A DNA stretch of 64,000 nucleotides, from the NCBI RefSeq assembly GCF_023243115.1, contig NZ_CP085081.1, positions 1,922,001-1,986,000 on the forward strand. The letters run 5' to 3'. This document shows positions 15,263 to 23,933 of the stretch, piece after piece. The notes under the pieces were generated by a model. It did not search any database. It was not told the origin of the DNA and worked only from the letters and a program-made list of their open reading frames with translations. The translations under genes were made by a program, and so were the position numbers. The first letter of the stretch is position 1. Each line of letters starts with the position of its first letter. This stretch comes from Sediminicoccus sp. KRV36. GTDB lineage: Bacteria; Pseudomonadota; Alphaproteobacteria; Acetobacterales; Acetobacteraceae.

Positions 15263-17104
15263 ATGAGCACCACCACCCCGAATGAGCCCCAGGGCACGCT
15301 CCCGCTGGAGCCGCCGGCGGCAGGCTCCCCGGTCCTGGCCTTCTGGGGCATCACCCGCATCTGGCTGACGGCGCCGGACCGTGGGAATGCGCGCTGGCTG
15401 ATCGCGGGGTTGCTGGCCCTGACGCTGGCCCAGGTGGGGATCCAGATCCGCTTCAACCTCTGGAACCGGGATTTCTTCAACGCGCTGGAAAGCCGCGATG
15501 GCGGGGCGTTTCGTGAGCAGATCCTGTTCTTCCTGGGCCTGGCGGCGCTCTCCATGGCCGTTGCCGTCTATCAGCTCTATGTGAAGCAGCTGATCCAGCT
15601 GCGCTGGCGCGAATGGCTGACCACGCATCTGGTGCAGGCCTGGCTGCGCGAGGGGCGGCACTACCAGCTGGAAATCGCCCAGACCGGGGCGGATAATCCC
15701 GATCAGCGCATCGCCGAGGATGTGCGCATCGCCACCGACCTGGCGGTGGATTTCGCGACCGGCCTGCTCTCCTCGCTGCTTATGCTCACGGCCTTCATCG
15801 GCATCCTCTGGACCTTGTCCGGCGCGTTGCACATGACGCTGGCGGGGCGTGAGCTGGATATCCCGGGCTACATGGTCTGGGCCGCGCTGGCCTATGCGCT
15901 GCTGGGCACCTTCCTCACCTGGGTGGTCGGCCGGCCGCTGGTGCGGCTGAATGTCGCGCGCACCACGGCCGAGGCGGATTTCCGCTTCGGGCTGAACCGC
16001 GCGCGCGAAAGCGGGGAGGGGATCGCGCTGATCCGCGGCGAGGCGGATGAGCAGCGCGGCCTGGCCCGGCTTTTCGCCACCGTGGCGGGCGCGGTGCGCG
16101 GCCTGATGCGCAGCCAGCGCAACCTCATGTGGCTCACCAGCGCCTACGGCACGCTGGCGATGATCTTTCCCACCATCGTCGCCTCGCCCGCCTATTTCGC
16201 CGGCGCCATCACGCTGGGCGGCCTGATGCAGATCGGTGCCGCCTTTGGCCAGGTGCAGGGCGCGCTGAACTGGTTCGTGGATAATTTCGGCCGCATCGCC
16301 GAATGGCGCAGCGCCGTCTCCCGCATCGTCGTCTTCCGCGACCTCGTGGAGGAGCTGGATGTGATGGTGGAGGACCCCGAGCAGCCCACCATCTCCATCG
16401 TCGAGGGCCAGGAGGGGATGCTGGCCTTCCGCAATCTGGAGGTGGCCTTCGCCAATGGCACGACGGTGATCGCCGATGCCTCGGCCGAGATCCAGGCGGG
16501 CGAGAGAGTGCTGATCCAGGGTGAATCGGGCACCGGGAAATCCACCCTGTTCCGCGCGATTGGCGGGCTTTGGCCCTGGGGTGCGGGCGAGATCGAAATC
16601 CCCCCGCGGGAGGGCATGATGTTCATGCCGCAACGTCCCTATCTGCCGCTCGGGACGCTGAGTGCTGCGCTCTGCTATCCCGCGGCGGCCGCGGCCTTTT
16701 CCCTGGAGGAGCAGGCCCGGGCGCTGGAGCGTGTGGGGCTGGACCGGCTGGCCGACCAACTGGCGCAGGATGACCGCTGGGATCGTGTGCTGAGCCTGGG
16801 CGAGCAGCAGCGCCTGGCCTTCGCGCGGCTTTTGCTGCACGCGCCGCGCTGGATTTTCATGGATGAGGCGACGGCCGCGCTGGATGAGGCCAACCAGGAC
16901 GCGATGATGCAGCTGGTGCTGGATGCGCTGCCGGATTCCGCGCTGATCTCGATCGGCCATCGCCCCGGCCTCGCGGCCTTCCATACGCGCACGCTCACGC
17001 TGGTCCGCGCGGAGGGGGGGGCCAAGCTGTCACGCCCGCGCCGCAAGGGCGCGCCACGACAATGGGCCAAGCCGCGTCCGCGCGGGATGGCGCCGGCCGG
17101 CTGA
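15263..17104 (+). CDS. SbmA/BacA-related ABC exporter with fused ATPase (YddA/ABCD type)
   Basis: Fused membrane and nucleotide-binding protein of 613 residues. The membrane part (about 25-345) has the SbmA/BacA-like segment FNLWNRDFFNALESRDGGAF and an NPDQRIAEDVR motif shared with peroxisomal ABCD transporters. The ATPase part has Walker A GESGTGKST, signature LSLGEQQRLAFARLLL (characteristic of this family) and Walker B WIFMDEATAALDE. The C-terminal tail is Arg/Lys-rich. Relatives move peptides or very-long-chain lipids across the inner membrane. A paralogue lies at 33450-35183. The start is as given; no better upstream site is visible. Confidence 0.88.
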   Translation: MSTTTPNEPQGTLPLEPPAAGSPVLAFWGITRIWLTAPDRGNARWLIAGLLALTLAQVGIQIRFNLWNRDFFNALESRDGGAFREQILFFLGLAALSMAVAVYQLYVKQLIQLRWREWLTTHLVQAWLREGRHYQLEIAQTGADNPDQRIAEDVRIATDLAVDFATGLLSSLLMLTAFIGILWTLSGALHMTLAGRELDIPGYMVWAALAYALLGTFLTWVVGRPLVRLNVARTTAEADFRFGLNRARESGEGIALIRGEADEQRGLARLFATVAGAVRGLMRSQRNLMWLTSAYGTLAMIFPTIVASPAYFAGAITLGGLMQIGAAFGQVQGALNWFVDNFGRIAEWRSAVSRIVVFRDLVEELDVMVEDPEQPTISIVEGQEGMLAFRNLEVAFANGTTVIADASAEIQAGERVLIQGESGTGKSTLFRAIGGLWPWGAGEIEIPPREGMMFMPQRPYLPLGTLSAALCYPAAAAAFSLEEQARALERVGLDRLADQLAQDDRWDRVLSLGEQQRLAFARLLLHAPRWIFMDEATAALDEANQDAMMQLVLDALPDSALISIGHRPGLAAFHTRTLTLVRAEGGAKLSRPRRKGAPRQWAKPRPRGMAPAG

Positions 17105-17194
17105 GCGGCGGCGGCGCGCAACCCGCGCGCAGGCCATGCGTTCCCTGGCTGACTGAACGCCGCATCTCGAAGCGGCCTGGCGAAGGAGAGAAAC

Positions 17195-17272
17195 ATGCGC
17201 GGTGCCCTGCTCTGGCTGGTCGGGATTCCGATCCCCGTGATCATCCTGCTTTATGTCTTCGGCGTGCTTTAG
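17195..17272 (+). CDS. 25-residue single-span membrane peptide
   Basis: The frame encodes 25 residues: MRGALLWLVGIPIPVIILLY followed by VFGVL. It has a strong AAGGAG site seven bases before the ATG and consists of a basic N terminus and one hydrophobic helix broken by a PIP turn. I recall similar tiny proteins near stress genes in other alphaproteobacteria but cannot name the family. It stands alone between the SbmA-like gene and the convergent YihY gene. Evidence is the ribosome-binding site plus composition. Confidence 0.6.
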   Translation: MRGALLWLVGIPIPVIILLYVFGVL

Positions 17273-17371
17273 CCGCCGGCCCGAACCCTCGGCCGGCTGG
17301 TCGAGGGCGGATCATCCGGGCCGGAAGGGGCGCTGCCCCTGGCACCTTCCTGGCCGCCGGTCTGGCCGATT

Positions 17372-18274
17372 TCAGCCCTCGTCCAGCCGCGCCTCGTTGC
17401 GCGCGATGGCCGCATCCAGCTCCGCGCCGAGCAGGATCAGATAGACGCTCACATAAAGCCAGGTGAGCAGCGCGACAGCCGCGCCCAGCGCGCCATAAGT
17501 GGCGTCATAGCTGGAGAAATGCCCGACATAGAGCGAGAAGAGCAGCGACGCGATGGCCCAGAGCAGCGTGGCCGTCACGGCACCCGTGGAGAGGATGCGC
17601 CAATGCTTCGGCCGCCGCGCCGGCCCGAAGCGATAGAGCGTCGAAATCGCCAGCACCACCGAGCACAGCAGCAGCGCGAAGGATGCGCCGCGCACCAGGA
17701 TGGCATCGCGCGTCGGCAGGCCCAGCAGCGTGAGCAGCGTCGGTAGCGCCACCAGCAGGCCCAGCCCGATCGTCACGGCGAGGATGGCGCCCAGCGTGAT
17801 CATCAGCGCAGTGCCATAGAAGGCCAGCACGCTGCGATGCTCCGCCTGCCCATGCGCGAGATTGAGCGCGCCGAGCAGCCCGCGAATGCCGGAGGATGCG
17901 CTCCAGAGGCCGATCGTCCCGCCGATCCAGGTGCTCAGTCCCGGCGTCTGGCGGGGCGATGCCACCAGTTCCTGCACGCGCACGGCGATCAGCGCGTAGC
18001 TTTCCTCGGGCAGCAGGCGATTGAGCAGGGCGAGCTGCGGCTCGATGGTGCGCAGGTCAAACCACATGCCGTAGAAGGTGATGCAGAGCGAAAGGGCGGG
18101 AAACAGCGCCAGCATCGCGTAGAAGGCGCAGCCGGCCGAGACCAGCGAGATCTGATCCGAGGCGGCGACCGACCAGGCCTGTTGCCAGAAGCCCAAAGGG
18201 GCAACCGCCTCCGACTGGAGGCGCGCCTCTCGCCTGGCAACGCGCCGCGCGCTGGCGGCCCTGGGTGGGGTCAT
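17372..18274 (-). CDS. YihY/BrkB family inner-membrane protein
   Basis: Predicted six-span integral membrane protein of about 300 residues (once misnamed RNase BN). Family marks are QISLVSAGCAFYAMLALFPA near residue 45, GLWSASSGIRGLLGALNLAH in the middle and AVALLTWLYVSVYLILLGAE near the end. Transport or envelope functions have been proposed but are unproven. ATG at 18274 is preferred because it starts a basic N-terminal tail behind AAGGA; the open frame continues to 18343 without support. Divergent from the AI-2E-family gene. Confidence 0.85.
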   Translation of the reverse strand: MTPPRAASARRVARREARLQSEAVAPLGFWQQAWSVAASDQISLVSAGCAFYAMLALFPALSLCITFYGMWFDLRTIEPQLALLNRLLPEESYALIAVRVQELVASPRQTPGLSTWIGGTIGLWSASSGIRGLLGALNLAHGQAEHRSVLAFYGTALMITLGAILAVTIGLGLLVALPTLLTLLGLPTRDAILVRGASFALLLCSVVLAISTLYRFGPARRPKHWRILSTGAVTATLLWAIASLLFSLYVGHFSSYDATYGALGAAVALLTWLYVSVYLILLGAELDAAIARNEARLDEG

Positions 18275-18357
18275 CCGGCAAAAATCCTTCTTCCGCTTCA
18301 ACTGTCGCAACGCAAAGCGGGCCGATGCGTTGCAGCCTGTCAAACAAGGAATGCACC

Positions 18358-20049
18358 ATGGCCCCGTTTCGCCCGCCAGAGACCGCTCCGTCGGAGGGCA
18401 GGGCCGCGCGCCTCCTGCTGATCGCGGGGGTCATCATCGCGCTCTATGTGGGGCGCGAGATCTTCGCCCCCCTGGCGCTGGCGCTGCTGCTCACCATCGC
18501 GGCCCTGCCGGCGGTGGGCTGGATGGAGCGGCTGGGCCTGCCGCGGGTTCCCTCGGTGCTGCTGGTCCTGCTGCTCGTGGTGGGCGTATTTGGCGGGCTG
18601 GTATCGGTTGTGCTGACCCAGGCCCTGGCGCTGGCCACCGAATTGCCGGCCTATGAATCCGTCCTGCGCGGCAAGTTGCAGAGCATCAGCCAGGGCTCCG
18701 GCCCGCTGGAGGGCGTCGTGCTGCTGATCCGCCGCCTGGGCACGGCGATGGCCGCGCCGGGTGCCGCACCCGCCGCCATGGCCGTCTCGGTCGTGGGGGC
18801 GGAGCGCAGTGCGCTGAGCACCTTGCTCGAACTCGCGATGGTGATCATCGCGCCTGTCGCGATGCTGGCGATCACCCTGCTGCTGATGGCCTTCATCCTG
18901 CTGCGGCGGGAGGATGTCCGGAACCGCTTCCTGCGCCTCGCGGGGCTGCATGAGATGCACCGCACCACGGGCGCGATGGCCGAGGCCACGGCGCGCATCG
19001 GCCGGTTCCTCCTCATGCAGGTGGCGGTGAACGGGCTGTTCGGTTTCTCCATGGGCCTCGGCCTCTGGGCGTTGGGCGTGCCCAATGCGCCACTCTGGGG
19101 GGTCATGGGCTTCGGGCTGCGTTTCATCCCGTTCCTGGGTGCCCCGCTCTCCTTGCTGTTCCCCTTGCTGCTGGCCTTCGCCACGACGGAAGGGTGGTGG
19201 ACCGTCATTCTCGTGCTGGCCCTCTTCGCCGTGGTGGATGTCGTCATCACCTATGTGATGGAGCCCTGGCTCTATGGCGCCAGCATGGGGGTGACGCCGC
19301 TGGCGCTGCTGATTTCCTCGGCCTTCTGGGCGGTGCTGTGGGGGCCGGTGGGGCTGATCCTGGCGCCGGCCATGACGGCCTGCCTCGTCATCATCGGCCG
19401 GCACGTGCCGGCCTTCGGTTTCCTCGATGTGATGCTGAGCGATGCCGAGCCGCTGCCGCTGCCGGCCCGCTTCTACCAGCGCATCCTGGCCGAGGATGCG
19501 CGCGGCGCTGCCGCCCTGCTTGGGCCGGCTGTCGCGCGGCTGGGCGTGCAGCCCGCGCTGGAGCAACTTGCCATGCCCGCCATCGCGCAGATCGGCAGTG
19601 ACCGCCCGAGCGAATCCTTTGGCGCCGCCCTGGCCATCCGTGCTTCGCGCGCATTGGTCCGGGTGCTGGAGCCCTTTGCGGATGAGCCGGATGGCGAAGC
19701 CGATATCCTGGTCCTGCCCATCGCGGGTGCCCTGGACCGGGCCGCGGCCACCCTGGTCGTGGCCGCCCTGCTGGAGGCGGGGCACGCGGCGACCCTCGCG
19801 CCGGACAAGGCGCCCGCGCCCGTCGTCATCCTGCTGGTGGCGGCAGCGACGCCGCCGCGGCATCGCCTGGCCCGCGCCCTGCGCGATGGGCGCCGCCTGC
19901 CGGGCCACATGATGACCTTCGCGGCCACCGCCGAAGCCGAGCATGCTCTTGCCCGCGAAGCGCTGCCGCTGCCCGCGCTGATGGGTTTGCAGGCGCTGAT
20001 CGCCGAAGTGGACCGGCAGATCGAGGAAGCGGCGGAAAGCCTGGGCTGA
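18358..20049 (+). CDS. AI-2E family transporter with an extra C-terminal domain
   Basis: Permease of the AI-2E/PerM family. The first 350 residues carry about eight predicted spans and family motifs such as NGLFGFSMGLGLWALGVPNA, FGLRFIPFLGAPLSLLFPLL and YVMEPWLYGASMGVTPLALL. Typical members end near 350-370 residues, but this one continues for about 200 soluble residues (about 360-563) with no motif I recognise (DAEPLPLPARFYQRILAEDA onward). Substrates of the family are mostly unknown. AAGGA lies eight bases before the ATG. Confidence 0.85.
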   Translation: MAPFRPPETAPSEGRAARLLLIAGVIIALYVGREIFAPLALALLLTIAALPAVGWMERLGLPRVPSVLLVLLLVVGVFGGLVSVVLTQALALATELPAYESVLRGKLQSISQGSGPLEGVVLLIRRLGTAMAAPGAAPAAMAVSVVGAERSALSTLLELAMVIIAPVAMLAITLLLMAFILLRREDVRNRFLRLAGLHEMHRTTGAMAEATARIGRFLLMQVAVNGLFGFSMGLGLWALGVPNAPLWGVMGFGLRFIPFLGAPLSLLFPLLLAFATTEGWWTVILVLALFAVVDVVITYVMEPWLYGASMGVTPLALLISSAFWAVLWGPVGLILAPAMTACLVIIGRHVPAFGFLDVMLSDAEPLPLPARFYQRILAEDARGAAALLGPAVARLGVQPALEQLAMPAIAQIGSDRPSESFGAALAIRASRALVRVLEPFADEPDGEADILVLPIAGALDRAAATLVVAALLEAGHAATLAPDKAPAPVVILLVAAATPPRHRLARALRDGRRLPGHMMTFAATAEAEHALAREALPLPALMGLQALIAEVDRQIEEAAESLG

Positions 20050-20061
20050 GCGCCGCGCGCC

Positions 20062-22917
20062 TTACTCGGCGGCCGGCGTCGCCGCCTGGCGCCGGTGGCG
20101 ATCCAGCGCCGCCGTCAGGGCTTGGCTCAGCCCGGATGGGGTGAAGGGCTCCGGCAGGGCATCCAGCGGCGCGGGCGCGATGCTGAGATCCCCCCGGCTC
20201 GCCAGATGCAGCGTGACCACCGCCCGCCGTGCCAGCGCCTGGCGCAGAAGCTGCACCGAGACACCCTGCAAGGTGGCGGGCAGCAGCGCCGCATCCACCG
20301 TGCCCGCGGCTTCCAGCACGGCCAGTGCTGCATCGAGCGAGGCGGCGGGGCCGACCAGTTCGCAGCCGGCCTGGCGCAGTGCTGCGGCCATCGCGGCCGA
20401 GCGGTCCGGCTGGTCATCGGCGATCAGCACGCGGCGGCCGGACAGTCCGGCCTGGCCCTCGGCCCGCTCCATGGGAACGCCCCCGGCAAAGGCCACGCCG
20501 CCGATTATCAGCACGCAATGCAGCCCCTCGGGCAGCCAATGCCGCTCCAGACGGCCCGCGAGTTGCGCGCCCATATTCGCGTCGATCAGCAGGGAACCCA
20601 GGCCCACCCGCGCGGGAACGCCCTGGATTTCGGGGCCGCCCTGCTCGATCCAGTCCAGCAACACCTCCTGCCCGCTGATCCGCCAGCGCAGCGCCAGCTT
20701 CCCGCCAGGCCGGGAGAGCGCGCCATATTTCACCGAATTGGCGACCAGCTCGTGCAGGACCATCGCAAAGGGCTGGGCGGCCTCGGCGGTCAGCCGCAGC
20801 GAGGGGCCTTCGAGCGAGACCTGTCCCTGCAAGGAGGCCAACTCCTGGACGATGATCTGCTCCATCTCGGCGCTGACCCAGCGCTCGCGGGCGAGGACGT
20901 TGTGCACCCGGCTCAGTGCGGCGATCCGGCCCTCCAGCACCGCGATCAGCGCCGGCACGTCATCCTCGGCCTCGGCCGCGGAAAGGCGGATCAAGCCGCG
21001 CACCACGCTCAGCACGTTCTGCGCACGATGATCCACCTCGCGCGAGAGCATGCGCTCCGACGCCTCGATCCGCTTGCGGGTGGTGATGTCGATGATGGCG
21101 CCGCTGACGCCGGTGATGCTGCCGCTGGCCCCGCCCACGGGGAAATAGCTGCACAGCCAGAAGCGTTCCTCGCCCTGCACCAGGCCACTCAGCTCCAGCG
21201 CCTGGACCGGCTGGCCGGTCTCGAGCACCTGCTGCATGGCGGGCGCCATCCTTGCCGCGAGCTGCGGCGCCATGGACCAGATGGTGCGGCCGATATGGGC
21301 GGCGGCGGGGTGGCCGTTGGTTTCCGCCAGCATGTCGTTGATCGCGACGAAGCGCAGCTCGCGGTCCATCAGGCAAAGCCCGGCTGGCGCGCTTTCATAG
21401 GTGGCGCGCAGCCGGGCCGAACTCTCCTCCCGGTCGGCCTCGGCCTGGCGGCGTTCATGGTAGTCGAGACCGACCGCCGTCCAGGCGATGGGCTCGCCCG
21501 AGGCGGCGCGGATCGGCGCGCCGGTGAACAGGAACCAGCGCCATTCCTCCTTCGCCGCCTGGCAGATCCGCATCTCGCGCGAGAAGGGCGGGGTTGTGCC
21601 GTCATGCAGGCTGGCCAGCGCCTCGCGCCAGGCCAGGGCCGCCCCCTCGCGATCTTCGGGGTGGACCGCCGCCAGCCAGCCATCGCCGCAGCTTTCCGCC
21701 ATGTCCAGGCCGGTGATCTGCCGCCAGTATTCGTTGGTCCAGTCCACCTGGCCTTGCCGGTCGGCCGTCAGGACGATCTGGGGCGCCACGGCCACCACCG
21801 CCTGCATGCGGGTCTGCGCCTGCAACCTAGCCGCCTCACGCGAGGCGACGCTCTCGGCCATGGTGTCGAAGGCCTCGCCCAGCTTGTGGAATTCCCGCCC
21901 GCCGGTGATGTGGCCCACGCGGGCCAGCCAATCCTGCGCCTCCCAGCTCCGCACCGTGTCCAGCAGGCGGTGCACCGGGCGCTCCACCGCGGCGTGGAAG
22001 CCGAGGATGGCCAGGACGAAGGTCAGCAGCAGGGAGCCCACGATCATCAGCGCCGCGCGCCGGTCGGCATAGAGATCCGCCGCCAGGGAGGCGCTGGCAT
22101 CCAGCCCGACCGAGACGAACAGCCCCAGAGGCTCATGCCCGAGCGGCAGATAGGCGGCGATCCGGCGGATGCCGTCCAGCGCCGGGGCATCCAGGATGCC
22201 GGGGCCCGTCGCCCGCAACAAAGCCATGGCGAAGGGCGGCATGGCCTGGCCCACGAAGCGGTCAGGATCGGCCGAGCGGGCCAGGATGACGCCATCGCGG
22301 TCGGCGATGGTGGCGGAACTGCCGGCCGGCAGCGGGGCGGCCTGCAGCTCCGCCACCAGCCAGTCGATGGAAAGCGCCACTTGCAGCACGCCCAGGGCAT
22401 GGCCCGCATCATCGCGCAGGGGGGCCGCGAAATGCAGGCTCCGCTGGCCGGTCGAACGCCCGATGGCGTAGCCGCCGACCTGGAAGTTGTTTTCCGCCAG
22501 GGCGCGCTGGAAATAGGGCCGGTCCGCGACGTTGATGGCTTCGGCGGCCGGATGCGCGAGGCAGACCGACTGGCCCGCCTGATCAAACACGCTGGCATCC
22601 AGGTAGCGCGGATTGGCCGCGATGATGCGGGCGAGGAAGGCGTCGCATTCGGCGCTGGGCCGCAGCGCCCGCACCGCGTCATGCGCGGCCATGCTGGTCA
22701 TCACCTGGCGCGCCGCCTCGATCACGCTGGTCTGCTGCTGGCCGACGAGGCGCACGAAGCGCATCGCCTGTTCCCCCAGTTGCTGCGTGCGCTCCAGCCG
22801 CGCCTCGCGCTCCAGCACCACCTGGACGATGGCCGCCGGAACCAGCGCGATGATGAGCCCGATGAAGGCCCAGACAGCGAGCGGCAGGGCATCCAGTTTC
22901 CGTTGCAGCCACGCCAT
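20062..22917 (-). CDS. hybrid HWE-family sensor histidine kinase with degenerate receiver
   Basis: Membrane sensor kinase of 951 residues: first span about 14-36, a periplasmic Cache-like region with YLDASVFDQAGQSVCLAHPA, second span near 280-305, a HAMP-like linker, two PAS domains (about 370-490 and 500-620) and an HWE kinase core. H-box DHRAQNVLSVVRGLIRL, N-box LHELVANSVKYGAL and the WxE motif in LDWIEQGGPE assign it to the HWE group. The C-terminal receiver (about 845-951) keeps LIADDQPD but has Pro where the phospho-acceptor Asp belongs (DAALLPATLQG) and Glu for the Lys (LPEPFTP). HWE kinases are the usual activators of PhyR, encoded 5 kb away. Confidence 0.88.
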   Translation of the reverse strand: MAWLQRKLDALPLAVWAFIGLIIALVPAAIVQVVLEREARLERTQQLGEQAMRFVRLVGQQQTSVIEAARQVMTSMAAHDAVRALRPSAECDAFLARIIAANPRYLDASVFDQAGQSVCLAHPAAEAINVADRPYFQRALAENNFQVGGYAIGRSTGQRSLHFAAPLRDDAGHALGVLQVALSIDWLVAELQAAPLPAGSSATIADRDGVILARSADPDRFVGQAMPPFAMALLRATGPGILDAPALDGIRRIAAYLPLGHEPLGLFVSVGLDASASLAADLYADRRAALMIVGSLLLTFVLAILGFHAAVERPVHRLLDTVRSWEAQDWLARVGHITGGREFHKLGEAFDTMAESVASREAARLQAQTRMQAVVAVAPQIVLTADRQGQVDWTNEYWRQITGLDMAESCGDGWLAAVHPEDREGAALAWREALASLHDGTTPPFSREMRICQAAKEEWRWFLFTGAPIRAASGEPIAWTAVGLDYHERRQAEADREESSARLRATYESAPAGLCLMDRELRFVAINDMLAETNGHPAAAHIGRTIWSMAPQLAARMAPAMQQVLETGQPVQALELSGLVQGEERFWLCSYFPVGGASGSITGVSGAIIDITTRKRIEASERMLSREVDHRAQNVLSVVRGLIRLSAAEAEDDVPALIAVLEGRIAALSRVHNVLARERWVSAEMEQIIVQELASLQGQVSLEGPSLRLTAEAAQPFAMVLHELVANSVKYGALSRPGGKLALRWRISGQEVLLDWIEQGGPEIQGVPARVGLGSLLIDANMGAQLAGRLERHWLPEGLHCVLIIGGVAFAGGVPMERAEGQAGLSGRRVLIADDQPDRSAAMAAALRQAGCELVGPAASLDAALAVLEAAGTVDAALLPATLQGVSVQLLRQALARRAVVTLHLASRGDLSIAPAPLDALPEPFTPSGLSQALTAALDRHRRQAATPAAE

Positions 22918-22955
22918 CCCGCCCAATCCTCTCCCTGCCTGGCAGGCGCCCTGGT

Positions 22956-23861
22956 TCAGGCCGCCTTCGCCATCACCTCATCCGCCACGCGTTCGACGAT
23001 GACGTCCACCTCAAGCGCCAGGGGGTCGGTCGGGTCCCCCAGAAATCCCCCACCGACGGGTACGGCCTGCTCCGGTGCGCGTGACACGCCAACGCGAATC
23101 AGGTTGCTGCCCGCGAGCAGGCCGTTGGTCGGATCATACTCCACCCAGCCGGCGCCGGGCAGATAGATGGCGCACCAGGCATGGGTGGCACCGCCGCCCT
23201 GGTGGCTGCCGGCGGCGTCGTCATAGAGGTAGCCGGTGACGAACCGCGCCGCGAGGCCGAGGCTGCGTGCGGCCTCCATCATCAGCAGCGCGAAATCCCG
23301 GCAGGTGCCGCTGCCCAGCGCGAGGGTCTCGGCCGGTGATTGCGTGCCTTCGGCCTCACGCGGGAGGTAGGTGAGCTCCGCCTGCACGGCGCGCGTCATC
23401 CGCTCCAGCATGGTCAGCGTCGCCACCGGCCCGTCACCCGTGCTGAAGCGCCTTGCCCAGCGGCCCACTTCACCCCCCGCATCGGGGTATTGCGGCTCGG
23501 TCAGGCGGCCGAGATCGGCGATTTCCTCGGGCCCATAGGCGAAAGGATAGCTGCGCGCCGCGGGGTCCAGCGTGGTGGAGGGCAGCGCGCTACCCGAGGG
23601 AAAATGCGTGAGATCGAGACGGGAGACGATGCGCAGCCGCGTGGTCCGCACATCCGCCGGCCAATCCAGCAGGCAGATGGAATTGCCGAACAGGTCATGC
23701 GCCCAGGTCACGGCACTGGGCTGCGGTTCGACCGCCAGCGTCGCCGCGTGCAGCCGCAGGTCATGGCTGTCCCGTGGGCGCAGCTGCAGGCGGTGGCGCA
23801 TGAGGCCGACCGGGCGACGGTAGCTGTATTCCGTCATGTGGGTGATCTGGAGACGCGGCAT
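22956..23861 (-). CDS. transglutaminase-like cysteine protease-fold protein
   Basis: Member of the transglutaminase-like family with an N-terminal beta domain. The N terminus ITHMTEYSYRRPVGLMRHRL and RLRPRD-type segments are family typical. The catalytic triad is visible: Cys in LGSGTCRDFALLMMEAARSL, His in GGATHAWCAIYLPG and Asp in WVEYDPTNGL. About 301 residues, no signal peptide, presumably cytoplasmic; such proteins often process or cross-link peptides, but no substrate is known. ATG at 23861 has AAGGTG upstream. Confidence 0.88.
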   Translation of the reverse strand: MPRLQITHMTEYSYRRPVGLMRHRLQLRPRDSHDLRLHAATLAVEPQPSAVTWAHDLFGNSICLLDWPADVRTTRLRIVSRLDLTHFPSGSALPSTTLDPAARSYPFAYGPEEIADLGRLTEPQYPDAGGEVGRWARRFSTGDGPVATLTMLERMTRAVQAELTYLPREAEGTQSPAETLALGSGTCRDFALLMMEAARSLGLAARFVTGYLYDDAAGSHQGGGATHAWCAIYLPGAGWVEYDPTNGLLAGSNLIRVGVSRAPEQAVPVGGGFLGDPTDPLALEVDVIVERVADEVMAKAA

Positions 23862-23933
23862 GCGGCACACCTTTTCAGGGACTTGAAGCCGGTCGTGAAC
23901 GCGTCACACGGCATGCGGTTGCGGGGGGCAGGC

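Noticed and set aside
20095-23166. Plus-strand open frame of over 1000 codons opposite the sensor kinase gene
   Set aside because: It is rich in Arg, Gln, Gly and His with no domain pattern, typical of the antisense of a high-G+C gene, while the minus strand encodes recognisable kinase motifs.
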